NCBI GenBank assembly: GCA_900557435.1
Contig: USSH01000143.1
Span: 1 to 6,614, forward strand
Direction: 5' to 3'
Source: an uncultured Coprococcus sp.
Lineage (GTDB): Bacteria; Bacillota; Clostridia; Lachnospirales; Lachnospiraceae
Length of the DNA: 6,614 bases
Each line of letters begins with the position of its first letter. The first letter of the stretch is position 1. A program made the position numbers and the translations under genes. The notes beneath the pieces were generated by a model. It ran no database searches. It was not told where the DNA came from and saw nothing but the letters and a program-made list of their open reading frames with translations. Below are positions 4,333 through 6,614 of the stretch, in pieces.

Positions 4333-6291
4333 TTATTCGTCACGTTTTTTCTGCGAGATTATGTTGGCAAGTTTTATTTCCCTGACCGAGTAATCTGATT
4401 CAGCTGGCTGAAATCCCATTGACGAATCCTTAGATATTGCTGAGGAATCCTGGTTTGCAGTATCCGAGCTGGAAGTATTCTTCGAGAAATCAGGAGTGCT
4501 GAAAGGTGAGAATACATTGTGTGACAGAGGAGAGTCTGACGCTGCCGGACTTATATGAGGCTCAGCGCTGCTCTTGTCTGCATTTGCCATATCGGATGCC
4601 TGCTGGCTTTCGGTGTTCACCTGCTCTGGCATAACCTTTATAGGGTCAACTCGTGGATTGCTTATAAATGTTCTTTTGGATGATGGCTTTACCACATTCA
4701 TCCCCAGAATTGATTTCTTGTTGCGGATAGCACGCTGCTCCTCCTCGGATACCACTGGTTCAGCGGGAGTATCGGGCTTGTTTTCGCGCGAGATGATGTT
4801 GTCTATGACAGAATCGTCATCTGCCTGCTCGGTTGCCTTTGACACTTTGTCATAGGCGGCAGCAATCTTACGATCATACGCAGCGCGGATATCGTCTGCA
4901 GATCTGCCAAATGCTGAATCTTCGTTTGGATCATAAGGCTCTCCCTGTGAAAATGCAGAGTCCGTCTCAGGTGTGTAGTTTGTTCCGACTCCTGTGTTGG
5001 ATGATGCCAAATCATTATTTGTTGAATCATCATTTGTTGAAGCTGTATTGAAAGCAGAATCTTTTGATGCATCATATGAATCAGGTTCGAAAGCGCTGTC
5101 ACTTGTCAGGAATCTGTCAGATGCAGCAGAGTCATCCTCGATGTCTTTCAGGATATCCGTAATGTCCTCGCTGTTATCGTTTACTAAGGCTGATTCATTC
5201 TCTGCCCCTTCGGCTTCGTCACTGTCATTGTCAGATTCAATATATTCTTCTGCAGGCTCAAAGAAAGTAGGATCTATGGAGAGGGTAAAGTCAACCTCGG
5301 AGTGACCAACCTCTATTCCACAATCGTTGTACAGCTTGGTGGTATAGCAGTTCTTCAGAGTTTCGATAAGTTCAGTGTTGTCGTACTTCAGCTGCTCAAG
5401 AATGTTGGCTATTATGAGTCCCTGAAACTCATCCGTCCATCCATCTTCAAGCTTTACAGCTATTCCAAGCTTCATACTCTTTATCGCCATGCAGATCACA
5501 CCTCTAGAGCCGTCCTTCATTATAAGGTCGGGATTCTGATTTATATAATATGAAGGTGTGCCGTAATCGTTGATCTTTTCCGGATACTTATGGATGCATG
5601 AAAAGTTGTAATCTATGGTATCTCTGAGTTCTCCTGACATACTGAACGGATCCATGAGCTTTGCGTAGGACATGGCAATGCTTCTGAGCGGCAGTGCAAA
5701 TACAGGGACACCACATCCGTCTATACCAAGACCTATCTTATAGGTAGGAGTCTGGCTGAGCATGGATATGAAATTGATGATCTGCTGTTGTACCGGTGAG
5801 TCCTTCAGATGATATCCGTCTGGTTTGCCGGTGAGCTCACGCTGGAGCAGCATGAGGCTGAAATGTTTGCCTGAGCAACAGTGCTGAAGCTTACTCTGAC
5901 CCATTCGTGGGTGGAGACGTGATCTGTCGGTCAATTTGGCAGCCAGCGGTGAAGCTGATGTGGAACCACAAGGCTTCATGATCATATTTTCAGGGGTGAG
6001 TCCCGTTTTTCTGGCGATCTCTTCCAGCACAAATATATGATGATTGCTTCCCCAGTGAGATGAGTTGAACATAGCGACATCCTCATCAGTGAGATTGAAG
6101 CGCTTGTGAAGCCCTGCGAGCAGTGTTGGAAGAACCTGTATAGGCTTGCTTGCAGAACGCATGAAAGTCTGTTTTTCAATGTCTCCGAGATAAGCTATGG
6201 TATCCCCGGTTGACGATACTATGGCTATGGATCCTCTGTGAACATTCTCTACTATATTTCCCCGATATTCTTTGATAAGTATTTCTGACAT
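4333..6291 (-). CDS. Asparaginase_II-family L-asparaginase with a ~300-residue disordered acidic C-terminal extension
   Basis: The N-terminal 340 or so residues form a complete Asparaginase_II (thermolabile, Rhizobium etli-type) domain, which hydrolyses L-asparagine to aspartate and ammonia. Visible conserved residues: S46-x-x-K49 in RSASKP; S78 in NSSHW; C139-S-G-K142-H143; C193 in DGCGVP; K259 in KDGSRGV. From memory of the R. etli structure these correspond to the two Ser-Lys pairs and the Cys/Lys/Cys zinc site. No signal peptide is present, so it is cytoplasmic. The ATG lies 7 bases from an AAGGAG site (complement of 6299-6304). The family is usually 330-350 residues; this protein has 652. 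Residues about 345-652 are rich in Ser, Asp, Asn and Glu, with four DSAF motifs at 398-461, a helical Ala/Lys island at 465-490, a conserved-looking basic/hydrophobic stretch at 521-555 and a twin NIIS motif (498-501, 643-646). The frame is open throughout, so a frameshift is unlikely. The tail's function is unknown. Confidence 0.92.
   Translation of the reverse strand: MSEILIKEYRGNIVENVHRGSIAIVSSTGDTIAYLGDIEKQTFMRSASKPIQVLPTLLAGLHKRFNLTDEDVAMFNSSHWGSNHHIFVLEEIARKTGLTPENMIMKPCGSTSASPLAAKLTDRSRLHPRMGQSKLQHCCSGKHFSLMLLQRELTGKPDGYHLKDSPVQQQIINFISMLSQTPTYKIGLGIDGCGVPVFALPLRSIAMSYAKLMDPFSMSGELRDTIDYNFSCIHKYPEKINDYGTPSYYINQNPDLIMKDGSRGVICMAIKSMKLGIAVKLEDGWTDEFQGLIIANILEQLKYDNTELIETLKNCYTTKLYNDCGIEVGHSEVDFTLSIDPTFFEPAEEYIESDNDSDEAEGAENESALVNDNSEDITDILKDIEDDSAASDRFLTSDSAFEPDSYDASKDSAFNTASTNDDSTNNDLASSNTGVGTNYTPETDSAFSQGEPYDPNEDSAFGRSADDIRAAYDRKIAAAYDKVSKATEQADDDSVIDNIISRENKPDTPAEPVVSEEEQRAIRNKKSILGMNVVKPSSKRTFISNPRVDPIKVMPEQVNTESQQASDMANADKSSAEPHISPAASDSPLSHNVFSPFSTPDFSKNTSSSDTANQDSSAISKDSSMGFQPAESDYSVREIKLANIISQKKRDE
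4909..5100 (-). repeat. DSAF repeat modules within the asparaginase tail (residues 398-461)
   Basis: DSAF occurs at residues 398-401, 411-414, 444-447 and 458-461. They form two modules with the layout DSAF, a few residues, EP, Y-D, a few residues, DSAF (398-414 and 444-461), suggesting an internal duplication separated by an Asn/Thr/Ser-rich spacer (415-443). Confidence 0.75.
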
Positions 6292-6298
6292 ATATATG

Positions 6299-6304
6299 CT
6301 CCTT
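6299..6304 (-). promoter_or_regulatory. Ribosome binding site of the asparaginase gene
   Basis: CTCCTT on the + strand gives AAGGAG on the coding strand, 7 bases upstream of the ATG whose complement ends at 6291. This fixes the start. Confidence 0.8.
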
Positions 6305-6435
6305 ATGTTATGTAAAAATTGATATTATGAAAAACGCAACCTGGCAGATGATCTGTATTAAGATATTCTGACCATTTGTTGTTGAAGACTTTATGTAAGT
6401 ATATTTCTGCACTTCAGTGATAGTATACTGTAATA

Positions 6436-6453
6436 TTAGTAATCTGATACTAA
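6436..6453. other. TTAGTA/TACTAA dyad just downstream of the candidate start site
   Basis: TTAGTA (6436-6441) and TACTAA (6448-6453) are exact inverted repeats with a 6-base gap. A further TAGTATAC at 6421-6428 lies close by. Their position immediately downstream of the candidate asparaginase start site would suit an operator or a leader hairpin. The arms are short, so chance is possible. Confidence 0.25.
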
Positions 6454-6465
6454 AGAATCATATTT

Positions 6466-6495
6466 ATTATACACTCAAATCCTGTCGAATGAAAA
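6466..6495 (-). promoter_or_regulatory. Candidate sigma-A promoter for the asparaginase gene
   Basis: The coding strand shows a perfect TATAAT (complement of 6466-6471) and a 4-of-6 -35 box TTTTCA (complement of 6490-6495) with an 18-base spacer. The start would fall near 6459, giving a leader of about 165 bases. The -10 is convincing; the -35 is weak. Confidence 0.4.
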
Positions 6496-6514
6496 GTTAT
6501 AAGTACTTTATAAC
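6496..6514. promoter_or_regulatory. Perfect 7-5-7 dyad upstream of the asparaginase promoter
   Basis: GTTATAA (6496-6502) and TTATAAC (6508-6514) are exact inverted repeats with a 5-base centre GTACT. The half-sites resemble PerR/Fur-family TTATAA half-sites, but the spacing is wider than the classical PerR box. The dyad lies directly upstream of, and abuts, the candidate -35 box, where a regulator could act. Confidence 0.35.
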
Positions 6515-6614
6515 AAAAATAATTAGCTCTATATCGACACTTTTCATCAATAAAAAATATAAATGAAGTAAAAAATGTTTAAAAAAATCGGAAAATGCGC
6601 ATTCTTTTTGTGAA

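Larger units (their letters stand above)
6305..6614. other. AT-rich gene-free regulatory region
   Basis: No credible coding frame is visible here. The region holds the asparaginase leader and promoter, a small CAGAT-G-ATCTG palindrome at 6345-6355, the dyads annotated separately, and at the far right a perfect AATGCGCATT palindrome (6594-6603) followed by five Ts (6605-6609). That last element is too short a stem to call a terminator. The A-rich stretch from about 6547 could carry a promoter for a gene to the right, outside the window. Confidence 0.5.

Noticed and set aside
4803..5102. A 99-codon alternate frame on the same strand as the asparaginase tail, suggesting a frameshift might explain the low-complexity tail
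   Set aside because: The frame-true tail is continuous to the stop, keeps repeated motifs (DSAF, NIIS), and the alternate peptide is Gln/Met/His-rich with no domain. A frameshift is not needed.
4994..5305. Ser-rich + strand frame opposite the asparaginase tail
   Set aside because: It is the complement of the Asp/Ser-rich repeats; no ribosome binding site or domain supports it.
6483..6547. RNA pseudoknot from the A-B-A'-B' block order
   Set aside because: The blocks abut with no connecting loop bases on either side, which is sterically unlikely for an H-type pseudoknot, and the region lies mostly upstream of the likely transcription start.

Overview
The window reads as chromosomal DNA of a low-to-moderate GC Gram-positive anaerobe, most likely a gut Lachnospiraceae member (Coprococcus, Butyrivibrio or Roseburia-like). 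The basis is strong GGAGG-type ribosome binding sites, heavy use of ATA and AGA codons, AT-rich intergenic regions, and the gene families present. This placement is inference; no marker gene for taxonomy is present.

Layout. (1) Positions 1-3600 (+) hold the end of an alpha-galactoside utilisation operon: a 5'-truncated GPH/MelB-type sugar cation symporter, then a GH36 alpha-galactosidase. The symporter would import melibiose or raffinose-type sugars and the enzyme would release galactose in the cytoplasm. The 148-base junction between them is unusual. It carries two near-identical 41-bp units, each with its own Shine-Dalgarno sequence and ATG and each an interrupted palindrome, with a GC-rich hairpin between them. 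The block is bounded by an 8-bp direct repeat and looks like a small inserted repeat element that keeps a ribosome relay across the operon. (2) Positions 3601-3852 are an AT-rich promoter/operator region with several dyads. (3) Positions 3853-4254 (+) encode a short Fur-superfamily regulator with a PerR-like metal-ligand set. It ends in a strong Rho-independent terminator at 4276-4318. (4) Positions 4333-6291 (-) are convergent and encode an Asparaginase_II-family enzyme whose roughly 345-residue catalytic domain is intact. It is followed in frame by about 300 residues of acidic, Ser/Asp/Asn-rich, probably disordered sequence with repeated DSAF modules, one helical island and a twin NIIS motif. 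(5) Positions 6292-6614 are AT-rich regulatory DNA with a consensus -10 box for the asparaginase gene and a perfect TTATAA-type dyad.

The first two genes work together in alpha-galactoside catabolism. The regulator and the asparaginase have no obvious metabolic link to them. A link between the two through related TTATAA-type dyads upstream of each gene is possible but speculative. The most noteworthy items are the asparaginase with a long disordered tail and the SD-ATG-bearing repeat element inside the sugar operon.
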